Below are positions 26,168 to 35,659 of a DNA stretch of 57,320 bases, piece after piece. The DNA comes from Bradyrhizobium pachyrhizi. Lineage in GTDB: Bacteria > Pseudomonadota > Alphaproteobacteria > Rhizobiales > Xanthobacteraceae. The translations under genes and the position numbers were made by a program. Below the pieces are notes generated by a model, which had not been told where the DNA came from, did no database searches, and saw only the letters and a list, made by a program, of their open reading frames with translations. The first letter of the stretch is position 1. Each line of letters begins with the position of its first letter. The stretch is taken from NCBI RefSeq assembly GCF_001189245.1, contig NZ_LFIQ01000103.1:1-57320 (forward strand), given 5' to 3'.

Positions 26168-26902
26168 ATGTCGCTCTGGAACCGACACAAGGTCTTTGAG
26201 AAGAATTCGATCATCTTGATCGCCGGCATCCTTGCCGTGATAGCGGTCGGTGGCCTGGTCGAGATCACGCCGTTGTTCTACCTCAAGAGCACGATCGAGG
26301 CGGTGGACGGTGTGCGGCCGTATACGCCGCTCGAGCTTGCCGGCCGCAACATCTACGTACGTGAGGGGTGCTACCTCTGTCACTCGCAGATGATCCGGCC
26401 GTTGCGCGACGAGGTCGAGCGCTACGGGCATTACTCGCTGGCTGCTGAGAGCATGTATGACCACCCATTTCAGTGGGGCTCGAAGCGGACCGGCCCTGAC
26501 CTCGCACGTGTTGGCGGGAAATATTCCGATGAATGGCACGTCACGCATTTGATCAATCCGCGCGCCATCGTGCCGCAATCGGTGATGCCGGGCTATCCGT
26601 CGCTGGTGAACACGGAAGTCGACCTGACCGACATGGTCGCACATCTGCGCACCAATCGGCTAATCGGCGTCCCCTATACCGAGGACCAGATTAAGAACGC
26701 TGTCGCCGACCTGAAGACGCAGCTCGATCCCGATAGCGCCAACGTCGAGTCGTTCCAGAAGCGCTATCCGAAGGCGGCTGTCCGCAATTTCGACGGCAGG
26801 GCCGGCAATCCAACCGAACTCGATGCGCTCGTCGCCTACCTGCAGATGCTCGGCACACTGATCGATTTCAAGCTCTACGACGAAAAAGCCAACCTGCGCT
26901 GA
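26168..26902 (+). CDS. fixO: Cytochrome cbb3 oxidase subunit II (mono-haem c)
   Basis: A 244-residue CcoO subunit with an N-terminal membrane anchor ([17 protein letters not shown]) and one c-type haem site C68-YL-C71-H72 in [14 protein letters not shown]. It passes electrons from FixP to FixN. The axial Met is likely in QSVMPGYP. Tightly spaced between fixN and fixQ. Complete. Confidence 0.96.
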   Translation: MSLWNRHKVFEKNSIILIAGILAVIAVGGLVEITPLFYLKSTIEAVDGVRPYTPLELAGRNIYVREGCYLCHSQMIRPLRDEVERYGHYSLAAESMYDHPFQWGSKRTGPDLARVGGKYSDEWHVTHLINPRAIVPQSVMPGYPSLVNTEVDLTDMVAHLRTNRLIGVPYTEDQIKNAVADLKTQLDPDSANVESFQKRYPKAAVRNFDGRAGNPTELDALVAYLQMLGTLIDFKLYDEKANLR

Positions 26903-26911
26903 GGGATCCTC

Positions 26912-27076
26912 ATGAAAGCCGTTCTTTCCATCGAGAACCTGGCATCAAGCTTCGTCGTGACGCTCTGGACGCCTTTGTTCGTCGGCATCTTCGTAGCCAT
27001 CGTCATTTACGCGCTCTGGCCCCGCAACAAGGGGCGTTTTGATTCTGCAGCGCGCATGCCGCTGCGCCGGGACTGA
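26912..27076 (+). CDS. fixQ: Cytochrome cbb3 oxidase small subunit FixQ
   Basis: A 54-residue protein starting MKAVLSIENLASSF, with one membrane span (TPLFVGIFVAIVIYALW) and a basic tail (PRNKGRFDSAARMPLRRD). Size, topology and place between fixO and fixP identify CcoQ, which stabilises the complex. It begins 9 bp after the fixO stop and ends 6 bp before fixP. Confidence 0.93.
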   Translation: MKAVLSIENLASSFVVTLWTPLFVGIFVAIVIYALWPRNKGRFDSAARMPLRRD

Positions 27077-27082
27077 CAGATC

Positions 27083-27955
27083 ATGCCCGAGCACAACGAC
27101 ATCGATCACATCTCCGGCCGCTCCACGACGGGGCACGAATGGGATGGTATAAAGGAGCTCAACACGCCGCTGCCGCGCTGGTGGATCTTAAGCTTCTACG
27201 CCACGATCCTTTGGGCGATCGGCTACTGGGTCGTTTATCCGGCCTGGCCGCTCTTCTCAAGCTACACGACTGGCGTGTTTGATTATTCGACGCGCGCCAG
27301 CGTCGTCGACGAGCTCGCAGGTCTTGAGAAGCTGCGCGGCGAGAAGATGGCCGTGCTGGGCAAAGCGTCTCTTATCGAGATCGAGAAGGATCCTGGCCTG
27401 CTGGGATTGGCCCGCGCGCGCGGCAAGACGGTGTTCGCCGACAATTGCGCGCCATGCCATGGGAGCGGCGGTGCGGGTGCCAAGGGGTATCCGAATCTCA
27501 ATGACGATGACTGGCTGTGGGGCGGATCGCTCGACCAGATCCTGCAGACCATCCAGTTCGGCGCACGTTCTGGACATGCGAAGGCGCATGAGGGACAAAT
27601 GCTGGCCTTCGGCCGTGACGGCATCCTCACGAAAACCGAGATTGTCACCGTAGCGAATTACGTGCGATCGCTGTCAGGCCTGACCACGACAGCCAATTTC
27701 GATGCTGCTGCCGGCACAAGGATCTTTGCCGAGAATTGCGCGGTCTGTCATGGCGAGAACGCCAAGGGCAATCAGGCACTCGGCGCGCCAAATCTGACTG
27801 ACCGGATTTGGCTGTACGGCTCGGACGAGGACACGCTGGTCGAGACCATCAGCTATGGCCGTGGCGGCATTATGCCGGCTTGGAGCGGGCGGCTAGATCC
27901 CGTCACAGTCAAGGCACTTGCCGTCTATGTGCATTCGCTCGGCGGCGGACAATAG
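27083..27955 (+). CDS. fixP: Cytochrome cbb3 oxidase subunit III (di-haem c)
   Basis: A 290-residue CcoP subunit. The N-terminal cytoplasmic tail (DGIKELNTPLPRWW) leads into one membrane span (residues about 35-60). Two haem c sites follow: C122-AP-C125-H126 and C219-AV-C222-H223, each with a later Met ligand (GQMLAF; GGIMPAW). It accepts electrons from cytochrome c. Last gene of the fixNOQP unit. Complete. Confidence 0.96.
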   Translation: MPEHNDIDHISGRSTTGHEWDGIKELNTPLPRWWILSFYATILWAIGYWVVYPAWPLFSSYTTGVFDYSTRASVVDELAGLEKLRGEKMAVLGKASLIEIEKDPGLLGLARARGKTVFADNCAPCHGSGGAGAKGYPNLNDDDWLWGGSLDQILQTIQFGARSGHAKAHEGQMLAFGRDGILTKTEIVTVANYVRSLSGLTTTANFDAAAGTRIFAENCAVCHGENAKGNQALGAPNLTDRIWLYGSDEDTLVETISYGRGGIMPAWSGRLDPVTVKALAVYVHSLGGGQ

Positions 27956-27985
27956 GCGAGATGGGTCGCAAATCCTGCGGCGCCG

Positions 27986-27999
27986 TTGACTCGGATCAA
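27986..27999 (+). promoter_or_regulatory. FixK box of fixGHIS
   Basis: TTGACTCGGATCAA has perfect half sites and lies in the fixP-fixG gap. Its centre is only 40 bp from the fixG ATG at 28032, so a class II promoter would start transcription almost at the start codon; see findings. Confidence 0.75.
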
Positions 28000-28031
28000 C
28001 GTGATCATCCGCGCCCGATGTGAGGTCGGTC

Positions 28032-29501
28032 ATGAAGCCCGCCGTGAACAAGACCGTTTCGCTCGATGACCCGGTGATCGACGAGGATGGACCGCTCTAT
28101 GTAGCCCAAAGCAAGGTCTATCCGCAGAGCGTCCACGGTACTTTCCGCACGATCAAATGGCGGCTGATGGTGGTCTGTCTCGGCATCTACTACCTGCTGC
28201 CCTTCGTGCGTTGGCATCGTGGCCTCGGCGCTCCCGATCAGGCGGTCTTGCTCGATTTCCCGAACCGACGATTCTACTTCTTCTTCATCGAGCTGTGGCC
28301 GCAAGAGCTCTATTACTTCACCGGTTTGCTCGTGCTTGCCGCGATGGTCCTGTTCCTGATGAACGCGCTGGGCGGGCGGATGTGGTGCGGTTATCTCTGT
28401 CCGCAGACGGTCTGGACCGACCTGTTCTATGCGCTCGAGCGCTGGGTCGAGGGCGACCGTCGCGATCGGCTGAAGGCCGCCGCACGCCCGATGACAGCGG
28501 GGCGCGCGGCAAGGCGCGTGCTGAAGCATGCAATCTGGTTGATGATCGCTTGGTGGACCGGTGGCGCCTGGGTGCTGTACTTCGCCGACGCGCCGACCTT
28601 GGTGCGCGATCTGGCGACGTTCCAAGCGCCAGCAATCGGCTATATCTGGATTGGGGTCCTGACCGCTTCGACGTATCTGCTGGCTGGCTACATGCGCGAG
28701 CAGGTTTGCGTTTATATGTGCCCGTGGCCGCGCATCCAGGCCGCGCTCACCGACGAATGGGCCCTCAATGTCACCTACAAATACGACCGCGGCGAGCAGC
28801 GCTGCTCATTGAAGAAATCATTCGATCTGCGCGCGCGCGCCGAAAGGGCCGGAGACTGCATCGATTGCAATCAATGCGCGGCGGTGTGCCCGACCGGGAT
28901 CGATATCCGCAACGGCGCCCAGCTGGGCTGTATCCAGTGCGGGCTATGCATCGACGCCTGCGACGCCGTCATGAGGAAGATCGGGCGCAAAACCGGTCTG
29001 ATCGGTTACGACAACGACATCAATATTCGGCGGCGGATGGACGGCAGGTCGGAGCTATTCAAGCCGGTGCGGCCCCGCACGCTCGTCTACGCTCTTTTGA
29101 TCGCGGTCGTCTGCGCCGCGATGCTTTATGGGCTGTTGTCGAGAACGCTGCTCGATCTCAGCGTCCTACACGACCGTAATCCCGTGGCGGTCAGGCTCAG
29201 CGACGGTTCGGTTCGCAACGGCTATACTGTGCGCCTGCTCAACAAGCGCGGCTTCGATCGCGTGATCGCGATCGACGTCGACGGGCCGCCCGAAACGTCT
29301 GTCCACGTCGTCGGCGCCGATTCGGTGACCGTCGATCGACCGATGATCGTCTTGGCTCGCGATACGACGACAGAACTGCGCGTGCTGCTGACAGCGCCGG
29401 TTGACGACAAATCGCAACGCTCGATGCCGGTGAAGTTTCGGGTCACCGACATTGGCCTCGGCGAGGTCGCCTCCTCAATGGATCATTTCGTCCTCCCCTA
29501 A
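28032..29501 (+). CDS. fixG: Cytochrome oxidase accessory protein FixG (CcoG), Fe-S membrane protein
   Basis: A 489-residue membrane protein with about five spans and two 4Fe-4S binding motifs in the cytoplasmic loop (GDCIDCNQCAAVCPTGID and LGCIQCGLCIDAC). CcoG is a cupric reductase supplying Cu(I) for cbb3 assembly. The C-terminal third is a periplasmic beta-sandwich (VRLSDGSVRNGYTVRLLNK). ATG 28032 has GAGG six bases upstream; a GTG at 28044 gives an N-terminus (MNKTV) like other FixG proteins and is an alternative. It heads the fixGHIS unit. Confidence 0.94.
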   Translation: MKPAVNKTVSLDDPVIDEDGPLYVAQSKVYPQSVHGTFRTIKWRLMVVCLGIYYLLPFVRWHRGLGAPDQAVLLDFPNRRFYFFFIELWPQELYYFTGLLVLAAMVLFLMNALGGRMWCGYLCPQTVWTDLFYALERWVEGDRRDRLKAAARPMTAGRAARRVLKHAIWLMIAWWTGGAWVLYFADAPTLVRDLATFQAPAIGYIWIGVLTASTYLLAGYMREQVCVYMCPWPRIQAALTDEWALNVTYKYDRGEQRCSLKKSFDLRARAERAGDCIDCNQCAAVCPTGIDIRNGAQLGCIQCGLCIDACDAVMRKIGRKTGLIGYDNDINIRRRMDGRSELFKPVRPRTLVYALLIAVVCAAMLYGLLSRTLLDLSVLHDRNPVAVRLSDGSVRNGYTVRLLNKRGFDRVIAIDVDGPPETSVHVVGADSVTVDRPMIVLARDTTTELRVLLTAPVDDKSQRSMPVKFRVTDIGLGEVASSMDHFVLP

Positions 29502-29523
29502 CGATCACTGTCGGGATCTGACC

Positions 29524-30024
29524 ATGACCGCATCAATTCCAGTCGCACGGCCCATCACCGGACGCTTCGTCCTGATCGCCATTCTCACCTTCTTTTCGGT
29601 CGTGATTGGCGCCAATCTGGTAATGATGCGCTTTGCCATCACGACCTTGCCGGGGGCGGAGGTTGACAGCGCCTATAGCGCGAGCCTCGCCTATGAGCGT
29701 GAGATCAACGCGGCACGGCAGCAGAACGAGCGAAGTTGGCAGGTGCAGGGGCATATCCACCGGCAGCCAGACGGTGAAGCTGTGCTTGCGATCGAGGTGC
29801 GCGACCGCTCAGGCGCGCCTGTCGCCGGAATGAATTTCGTGGCCCGGCTCGAGCGCCCGGTCGACCGTCGGGCCGATCGGGCGATTGATGTTTCGCAGGC
29901 CAGTGTTGGAACTTACCGGGGAAGTGCCTCGGGCGTCGCTGTCGGACAGTGGGATCTCGTGATCGAGGGCGATGCCAATGGCCGCCGCATGTTTGTATCG
30001 AAAAACCGCGTCATCCTGAACTGA
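29524..30024 (+). CDS. fixH: Cbb3 assembly protein FixH
   Basis: A 166-residue FixH/CcoH protein from ATG 29524 (MTASIPVARPITGRFV), with one N-terminal membrane span (LIAILTFFSVVIGANLVM) and a periplasmic domain that helps assemble cbb3. Bases 29785-29860 were copied into the chimeric pseudogene at 13.8 kb. An in-frame ATG at 29452 lies inside fixG and is rejected. The fixI start is 12 bp downstream. Confidence 0.92.
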   Translation: MTASIPVARPITGRFVLIAILTFFSVVIGANLVMMRFAITTLPGAEVDSAYSASLAYEREINAARQQNERSWQVQGHIHRQPDGEAVLAIEVRDRSGAPVAGMNFVARLERPVDRRADRAIDVSQASVGTYRGSASGVAVGQWDLVIEGDANGRRMFVSKNRVILN

Positions 30025-30036
30025 GAGTACATACCC

Positions 30037-32223
30037 ATGCAGGCAGACATCGATTTTTCTCACTTTCTGAAGAGGGCAGGCGCGGGCCTCGTTCAGCTCG
30101 ACCTCGCGGTGGAGGGCATCAATTGCGCGGGCTGCATGGCCAAGATCGAGCGCAATCTGTCGAGCATTCCGGATGTGACCTCGGCCCGCGTGAACTTCAC
30201 CGAAAACCGGCTGGCGCTCGAGTGGAAGGTAGGAGGGCTCGATCCAGCGCTATTTGTCAAGCGGCTCGCCGAATTAGGCTATCGGGCATATCCCTTCCAG
30301 CGGGACAATGCGGAGACGCTGGAGGCGGAGAGGGCGCAGAGCTTGCTGCGGCGGCTGGGCGTCGCCGCCTTTGCGGCGATGAACGTGATGATGCTGTCGA
30401 TCCCGGTATGGTCCGGAAATGTCTCGGACATGCTGCCGGAGCAGCGCGACTTCTTTCATTGGCTTTCCGCGCTGATCGTCCTGCCGGCCGCGGCTTATTG
30501 CGCGCAACCGTTCTTCTCTTCCGCTTTTGCTGCGCTGCGGGCGCGCGGAGCCAATATGGACGTGCCGATCAGCATCGGCATCCTGCTCGCCTTGGCAACT
30601 TCGGTGATCGAGACCATCGGTCATGCCGAGCACGCCTATTTCGATGCGGCGATCATGTTGATTGCCTTCCTGCTCGCAGGCCGCTATCTCGACCAGAACA
30701 TGAGGCGGCGCACCCGCGCCTTCGCCAGCAACCTTGCTGCACTGAAGGCGGAGACTGCGGCGAAGTTCATAAGCTCGACCGAGATCAGAACCGTTCCGGT
30801 GGCGGCGATCAAACCGGGAGATATCGTGCTGGTGCGACCCGGCGAGTGCTGTACCGTCGACGGCAACGTAATCGAGGGATACTCCGAGGTCGATCAAAGC
30901 CTCGTTACCGGCGAGACCTTGCCGGCGATTGCGGCTCCGGGCAGTGCGGTGTTCGCCGGCACGTTGGTCCGATCCGGTACCCTGCGCGTTCGCGCGGCAA
31001 CAGCCTCGGACGGCACGCTGCTTGCCGAGATTTCCAGGCTCCTTGATCATGCCTTGCAAGCGCGCTCGCGCTATCTGCGCCTCGCCGAGCGCGCGTCGCG
31101 GCTCTATGCACCGATCGTTCACACAACGGCCTTCCTGACGATGCTGGGTTGGCTGGCCTTCGGCGCAACCTTCCATGATTCGGTCGTCACCGCGATTGCG
31201 GTCTTGATCATCACCTGCCCTTGCGCGCTGGGCCTGGCGATCCCCGCGGTGCAGACCGTGGCCTCCGGCGCACTATTCCGTTCCGGCGTGCTGCTCAATG
31301 CCGGGGATGCGATCGAGCGTATTGCCGAGGTGGACCGAGTGATCTTCGACAAAACAGGTACGCTGACGCTGCCCGAGCTCGACGTCGCCAACCTCGCCGC
31401 CATTCCCGATGATGTCATCAAATTGGCGGGCCGGTTGGCACTGTCGAGCCGCCATCCGATCGCCGCCGCCGTCGTGCGAGCTGCTGGCGCAAGCGAGCCG
31501 CTGGCCGATATCGAAGAGGAGCCCGGGCGGGGCGTCCACGGTTGCTATGAAGGGGCGCCGGTCCGGCTTGGCCACCCCTCGTTCTGCGGTGCTGACAGCC
31601 TCGCACACGAGATCCTGTGCCGTGATCCCGAGGCCTCTGTCGTCGCGTTCAGCCATGGCGACGCCAGGCATGTCTTCGCCATCCAGCAACGGATACGGCC
31701 AGACGCGGCAGAGGTCGTCGCGGGCCTCGCACGCCTTGGTATCATGGTGGAGATCGTTTCGGGGGATCGTGAGCCCGCTGTTTGGCGCGCGGCAGAGACG
31801 CTCGGCATTATCAAGTGGCGCGCCAACGTCTCGCCGATGGACAAGGTCGCTCGGATCGAGGGTCTGACCGGCCAGGGGTACAAGGTGTTGATGGTCGGCG
31901 ACGGCTTGAACGACGCACCCGCGCTTGCCGCGGCGTATGCCTCGATGTCGCCTGTCACTGCCACCCATATGAGCCAGGCAGTCGCTGATGCGGTCTTCCT
32001 CGGTCAGCGTCTCGGGCCGGTGATAACGGCTGTCAGAGGCTCGCGCAGGGCGCTGCGGCTGATGCGGCAGAATCTCTGGCTTGCTGTCGTCTATAACGTC
32101 CTGGCCGTACCCATTGCGATCGCCGGCCTGGTGACACCGCTGATTGCCGCTGCGGCGATGTCAGGTTCGTCGATACTGGTTATGCTTAATGCGCTGCGGG
32201 CACGTAGGAGCGAGGCAGCCTGA
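30037..32223 (+). CDS. fixI: Copper-exporting P1B-type ATPase FixI
   Basis: A 728-residue heavy-metal ATPase (CcoI/CopA2 type) that delivers copper across the inner membrane for cbb3 maturation. An N-terminal HMA domain carries C30-AG-C33. The transmembrane metal motif is C394-P-C396 (TCPCALGLAIP), the phosphorylated Asp is D438 in DKTGTLTLPE, and GDGLNDAPALAA begins near residue 621. Eight membrane segments are expected. The stop overlaps the fixS start by one base (TGATG). Complete. Confidence 0.95.
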   Translation: MQADIDFSHFLKRAGAGLVQLDLAVEGINCAGCMAKIERNLSSIPDVTSARVNFTENRLALEWKVGGLDPALFVKRLAELGYRAYPFQRDNAETLEAERAQSLLRRLGVAAFAAMNVMMLSIPVWSGNVSDMLPEQRDFFHWLSALIVLPAAAYCAQPFFSSAFAALRARGANMDVPISIGILLALATSVIETIGHAEHAYFDAAIMLIAFLLAGRYLDQNMRRRTRAFASNLAALKAETAAKFISSTEIRTVPVAAIKPGDIVLVRPGECCTVDGNVIEGYSEVDQSLVTGETLPAIAAPGSAVFAGTLVRSGTLRVRAATASDGTLLAEISRLLDHALQARSRYLRLAERASRLYAPIVHTTAFLTMLGWLAFGATFHDSVVTAIAVLIITCPCALGLAIPAVQTVASGALFRSGVLLNAGDAIERIAEVDRVIFDKTGTLTLPELDVANLAAIPDDVIKLAGRLALSSRHPIAAAVVRAAGASEPLADIEEEPGRGVHGCYEGAPVRLGHPSFCGADSLAHEILCRDPEASVVAFSHGDARHVFAIQQRIRPDAAEVVAGLARLGIMVEIVSGDREPAVWRAAETLGIIKWRANVSPMDKVARIEGLTGQGYKVLMVGDGLNDAPALAAAYASMSPVTATHMSQAVADAVFLGQRLGPVITAVRGSRRALRLMRQNLWLAVVYNVLAVPIAIAGLVTPLIAAAAMSGSSILVMLNALRARRSEAA

Positions 32224-32450
32224 TGGAAGTCCTGGTCTATCTGGTTCCGCTCGCACTTTCGCTCGGCTTCGTCGGCCTGCTGGGCTTTCTGTGGTCGCTG
32301 AAGAGTGGCCAGTATGACGATCTCGACGGAGCGGCTTGGCGCGCAATCACCGATGATGAGCCCGACGAGCCCTCGGCGCCGGTCCAAATAGTGCAAATGG
32401 ACCAGCGCATTTGCGGAAGCGGTCGTCAACGCGGTGCAGGTGAGTACTAG
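32223..32450 (+). CDS. fixS: Cbb3 assembly protein FixS
   Basis: A 75-residue CcoS-type protein. The N-terminus has a single membrane span (LVYLVPLALSLGFVGLLGFL) followed by WSLKSGQYDDLDGAAWRAI, the family signature. The C-terminal 25 residues are longer than in most FixS proteins and contain a lone Cys. It is needed for cofactor insertion into cbb3. Last gene of the fixGHIS unit. Confidence 0.93.
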   Translation: MEVLVYLVPLALSLGFVGLLGFLWSLKSGQYDDLDGAAWRAITDDEPDEPSAPVQIVQMDQRICGSGRQRGAGEY

Positions 32451-33361
32451 CTCGCCCGTCCAGTCACCACTACTGCGGGGGCAAGCGATCGCAAGGCGGA
32501 CAGCGAGCGACTTGTTGATGGAGGCAACGCGCGCCATGATCAGCAACGGCTGCTCGGTGGGCCGCGCGGCTACCGATGGCGAGCTGGTGTCTGGGACCAC
32601 GATTGTTGTATCGCGTCTTCAGTAGCCGTCGCCTTCGAGCGCGATACCCGGCAGCTGCAACCTCATCGATCATCGCAATTTTTCGATCGGCAATCAACCG
32701 GGCTGGCGATGTCGCATTATTCGGCAAGGTCCAGCGAGAATGCTAGATGGACACGGCTGCTCGCTGCACCTAATCGCCAATATAGCGGGGGTAACATGGC
32801 TCGATGCGGCGGCAACCTATCGAAAGCAACGGCTTCGAGCTGAACGATCAAGCTTCAGCTTCGTCCCGCCCGCGGCAAATATGCATGCATGACATAGGAG
32901 ATAATCTGGACGAACACCGGCGATTGAGGCTAAAATTGTTGGCCGTCGACGATGTCACCACGAACGAAATAATGGTTTGTCGCTCTCACGCCCTCGTCAA
33001 AAGAAGTGAAAGCTGTTCATACGATCCCTTCTAACCTTGATACAAACCACGAACCTGCGCAGTTCTCAGGCTGATCGCAATTCGCTTGCTCATGGTTTTC
33101 AGAGACCTGTTATAACCTGTGTGGTTTCGAACAGCGGTGCGGCGATTAGAAGGGCTGCATTCGCCAAATTCATCGCGGTCTCTCAACACGACCCTCCACA
33201 AAGTTTACGACCGGGCAGCTCCCTTTAATGCCCGAGCTATTGTTTTCTGAACATATGACCGAGCTTGGATCTTTTTGCGAGTTCTATGGTGCCTTCTTTT
33301 TACGGTCGTCGCTGTGGAAAAACTATGTTACAAGCCGCTCCTCTCAAAAGGAGCATTCATT
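32451..33361. other. Intergenic stretch, no gene seen
   Basis: About 910 bases after fixS. Frames up to 85 codons occur but without start signals or recognisable motifs. The DNA from about 33000 is less GC-rich than the fix genes. Confidence 0.45.
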
Positions 33362-33547
33362 GTGAAAAAAGCAACCAAGAAACGCGTTAAGCGGCGCGAG
33401 TGGACCAAGGCAGATATCAAAGAGCTGAAGGTCCATTCAAAGGCTCGGACTCCGGTCATAAAAATATCAAAAATGACCAAACGCTCTGTCGGTGCGCTAC
33501 GCCAGAAGGCCTTACATCTGGGAATCGGACTGGGACATCAGCGTTAG
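33362..33547 (+). CDS. Small basic helix-turn-helix-like protein (61 aa)
   Basis: GTG start at 33362 with AGGAG about eight bases upstream; MKKATKKRVKRREW opens the product. The body (WTKADIKELKVHSKARTP, then KMTKRSVGALRQKALHLGI) resembles a SANT/Myb-like or homeodomain-like DNA-binding unit, in which helices and a Trp form the core. Small proteins of this type are multicopy in Bradyrhizobium. A hairpin with T-rich tail follows at 33574. The frame also extends upstream to 33275 but without a start signal. Target unknown. Confidence 0.65.
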   Translation: MKKATKKRVKRREWTKADIKELKVHSKARTPVIKISKMTKRSVGALRQKALHLGIGLGHQR

Positions 33548-33573
33548 CTTATGCGCTGGTGATTGGTACAGTG

Positions 33574-33597
33574 GGGCGGCTCGCGGGCCGCCCTTAT
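33574..33597 (+). terminator. Probable terminator after the small HTH gene
   Basis: GGGCGGC, a 6-base loop and GCCGCCC, followed by TTATT. The T-run is short, so efficiency is uncertain. Confidence 0.45.
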
Positions 33598-34192
33598 TGG
33601 TTGTTGGGTCGGGTGTCGCGACACGCCTTGCGGATTTCCACGAACGGTCTGCAGGTCTGCTTCTCGGCGTGTGCCCGCCAGAGGCCTGGCCGCTTGGTTC
33701 TGCGGTCGATCAGAAGAGGTCCCGGAGCCCTCAATTGGCTGGTCGGAGAAGAGATTATCGATTACGACCTCATGATCGGTTGTCCGGACAAGGAGCGTCG
33801 CCGGCGCAGGGCGGAACGAGTGTCCGTGATCGGCGGCGCATCCAAAGATCTTCGTAGCTTCGCAGTACCGATGATCGATTGCAAATGGAGAGATGAGCCT
33901 TCTCACGTGCTGGCTGGAGCTTCGGGATTGCTGAGCAGCCTGCAGCGCGCGGCATCTTTAAGGTTTTTGAAGGCGCTTGGTGGTTGCGCCCAAGCGATCG
34001 TGGCCAAGTGCTAGATTCCGCTGTCTCGTTATTACTGCGATCGACTCCCCTCGGCTGATCATAGTGGAGAAAGTCGCGTTATGGCCTGAGAGAAAGTTCT
34101 GTAATCCGGATGGGGCCACTGGACCACTGGCTCATAGTGCAGCCGATGGGAACAACGTTGCGAGTAGCGCGTTCCTCGACGTTGATCGGAGG
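33598..34192. other. Intergenic stretch, no gene seen
   Basis: About 595 bases. Frames of up to 204 codons cross here on the plus strand but begin inside the small HTH gene and have no family features. Confidence 0.4.
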
Positions 34193-34426
34193 TTAAGGTT
34201 TGGGCGTAAGCGCGCGCCGCCGGGCGTGCTGGTTAGCTCGAGCTTCCGAACGATACGGTGCGCTCAGCAGCAATAGAAACAGCGCTCGGTTGGCTTGATA
34301 TCTTGCGGCGGAGCGGCTGCGTCCTGAACCCGTCATTACCTGGGTGCCTTCGGCGGTATATACGGACCACAGCCATCTTCGTCCGCGCTGTTTCAAGAAA
34401 AACTCGAAGACTGGAAGCGTCGACAT
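34193..34426 (-). CDS. DUF1508/YegP-like small protein
   Basis: A 77-residue protein. FEFFLKQRGRRWLWSVYTAEGTQVMTG has the alternating pattern of the DUF1508 (YegP) fold: a strand with FEF, then W-W, then a Gly turn; SRSAARYQANRAL would be the helix. The ATG lies 2 bp after the MarR-family stop codon, so the two genes form an operon. The C-terminus is Arg-rich. Function unknown. Confidence 0.55.
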   Translation of the reverse strand: MSTLPVFEFFLKQRGRRWLWSVYTAEGTQVMTGSGRSRSAARYQANRALFLLLLSAPYRSEARANQHARRRALTPKP

Positions 34427-34428
34427 GG

Positions 34429-34980
34429 CTACCGAGCGTCATTTCTGACGGTCGTGCGTTTGGTCTTCTGAAGGCCAGAACTGCTCTGACGGCGGACCTT
34501 CTCCAGACGATGTCTGACTGCGGCCAGCTTGGTGATGAACTCGCTTGATCCGCTAACCCCAAATTCAGAAGCGAGTTCATCCAGTGCTTGCTGTTGTGGC
34601 GCCAAAGTTAATAGACGTTTGCGCGTTTTGGCCGTCAGCGTCATCTGCACGACCCGAGCATCGCTTGCGCAGTGCCTACGCCGTAGGTGTCCATTTTTCT
34701 CGAGCAGCTTTGAGTGGGTGGTGACAAAGGAAGGGTCGACGTGCATCAACTTTGACACCAAGTTGACGGGGACACCGTTTTCCTTACCCAAGTAGGCCAC
34801 TGCCATCAGGATCATCCACTGTGGCCCAGTGATGCCAAGGACATTGGCTCGGAATCTCGCAAGCTCTTCGAGACACGCACTGATCGATCTGATCTCCCAC
34901 ATAAACGGCCGGATCATCGCCAGTCCGTCAGTAGAGACACTGCCAAGCGCGCTAGCTGGACCGGGCAAATCCGGCGGCAT
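34429..34980 (-). CDS. MarR-family transcription regulator
   Basis: A 183-residue protein. The winged-helix domain spans about residues 30-140: ITGPQWMILMAV, then VPVNLVSKLMHVDPSFVTTHSK as the helix-turn-helix, and LRRRHCASDARVVQMTLTAK as the wing with the conserved DAR. The C-terminal helix provides dimerisation. MarR proteins usually repress their own operon and neighbouring genes in response to small aromatic ligands. The DUF1508 gene follows at once. No ligand can be inferred. Confidence 0.85.
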   Translation of the reverse strand: MPPDLPGPASALGSVSTDGLAMIRPFMWEIRSISACLEELARFRANVLGITGPQWMILMAVAYLGKENGVPVNLVSKLMHVDPSFVTTHSKLLEKNGHLRRRHCASDARVVQMTLTAKTRKRLLTLAPQQQALDELASEFGVSGSSEFITKLAAVRHRLEKVRRQSSSGLQKTKRTTVRNDAR

Positions 34981-35604
34981 CGTAGGTCAGGTTCCATCCT
35001 TCATCAGCTTCCCTTAGCGCGTATTGGAGGTCGGTACAACGCCGTAAGAGCAAGCAAATCAAATCCTTGGTACGGTCCGCACGAATGGGGAAGCGTGCGC
35101 AAGGGCCATAGCTGTCCGGGGGACCTCGCTCATCAACGGCGGCATTCACGGGGAACTTGCACGCCGGTCGGATCGATGCGCCTGCCAGGTGAGATATCCG
35201 CGATTAGGGTCTGCTTCCTGCCCACTCGCCGGCCTGTCCGCTCTCCTGCCGAATTTCTATGGCGCATTCCGAGCCTTACGGAGGCGCATGTCGCATTTAC
35301 GTTTCAGGGCCCACAGCGGCATCGCGTCGACGTAACAACGCCCTGCGACGAAAGGCGTTTATCCGGTAAACGTCCGTATAGTTCTTTCCAACTTTTCCAT
35401 GGCTACAGCCAATCTTCGTAGACTTGAGCTGGACTTTGATTTCGTCTTAACTGTGTGAGCAACGAGTGACAGCGAAATGCTTCTGTGATCGCGTCAAATC
35501 CGTCGAACTCAGCAGCTCTCAAAGATCAGTTGCAAGCGAAAATCTTCTCGGTTGATGCGTGCTGCGCAAGCGGCCGCCTCACGTGATCCCTCGGCCGGCG
35601 CTAT
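34981..35604. other. Intergenic stretch between the MarR and sulfotransferase genes
   Basis: About 620 bases between divergent genes. I looked for a nod box and found none. No supported gene. Confidence 0.45.
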
Positions 35605-35620
35605 TCGTTCGATCGAACGA
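35605..35620. promoter_or_regulatory. Perfect 16-bp palindrome, candidate operator
   Basis: TCGTTCGATCGAACGA is a perfect palindrome 40 bp before the sulfotransferase ATG. Its place suggests an operator for a dimeric regulator; the divergent MarR protein is one candidate. Not matched to any named site. Confidence 0.3.
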
Positions 35621-35659
35621 GTGCTCGGAGTTCGCTTTTCAAGCATGAGGATCTGAATT

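Noticed and set aside
28157..29179. 340-codon plus-strand ORF overlapping fixG in another frame
   Set aside because: Arg/Ala-rich frame shadow of fixG.
30274..31176. 300-codon minus-strand ORF inside fixI
   Set aside because: Antisense shadow of fixI caused by GC codon bias.
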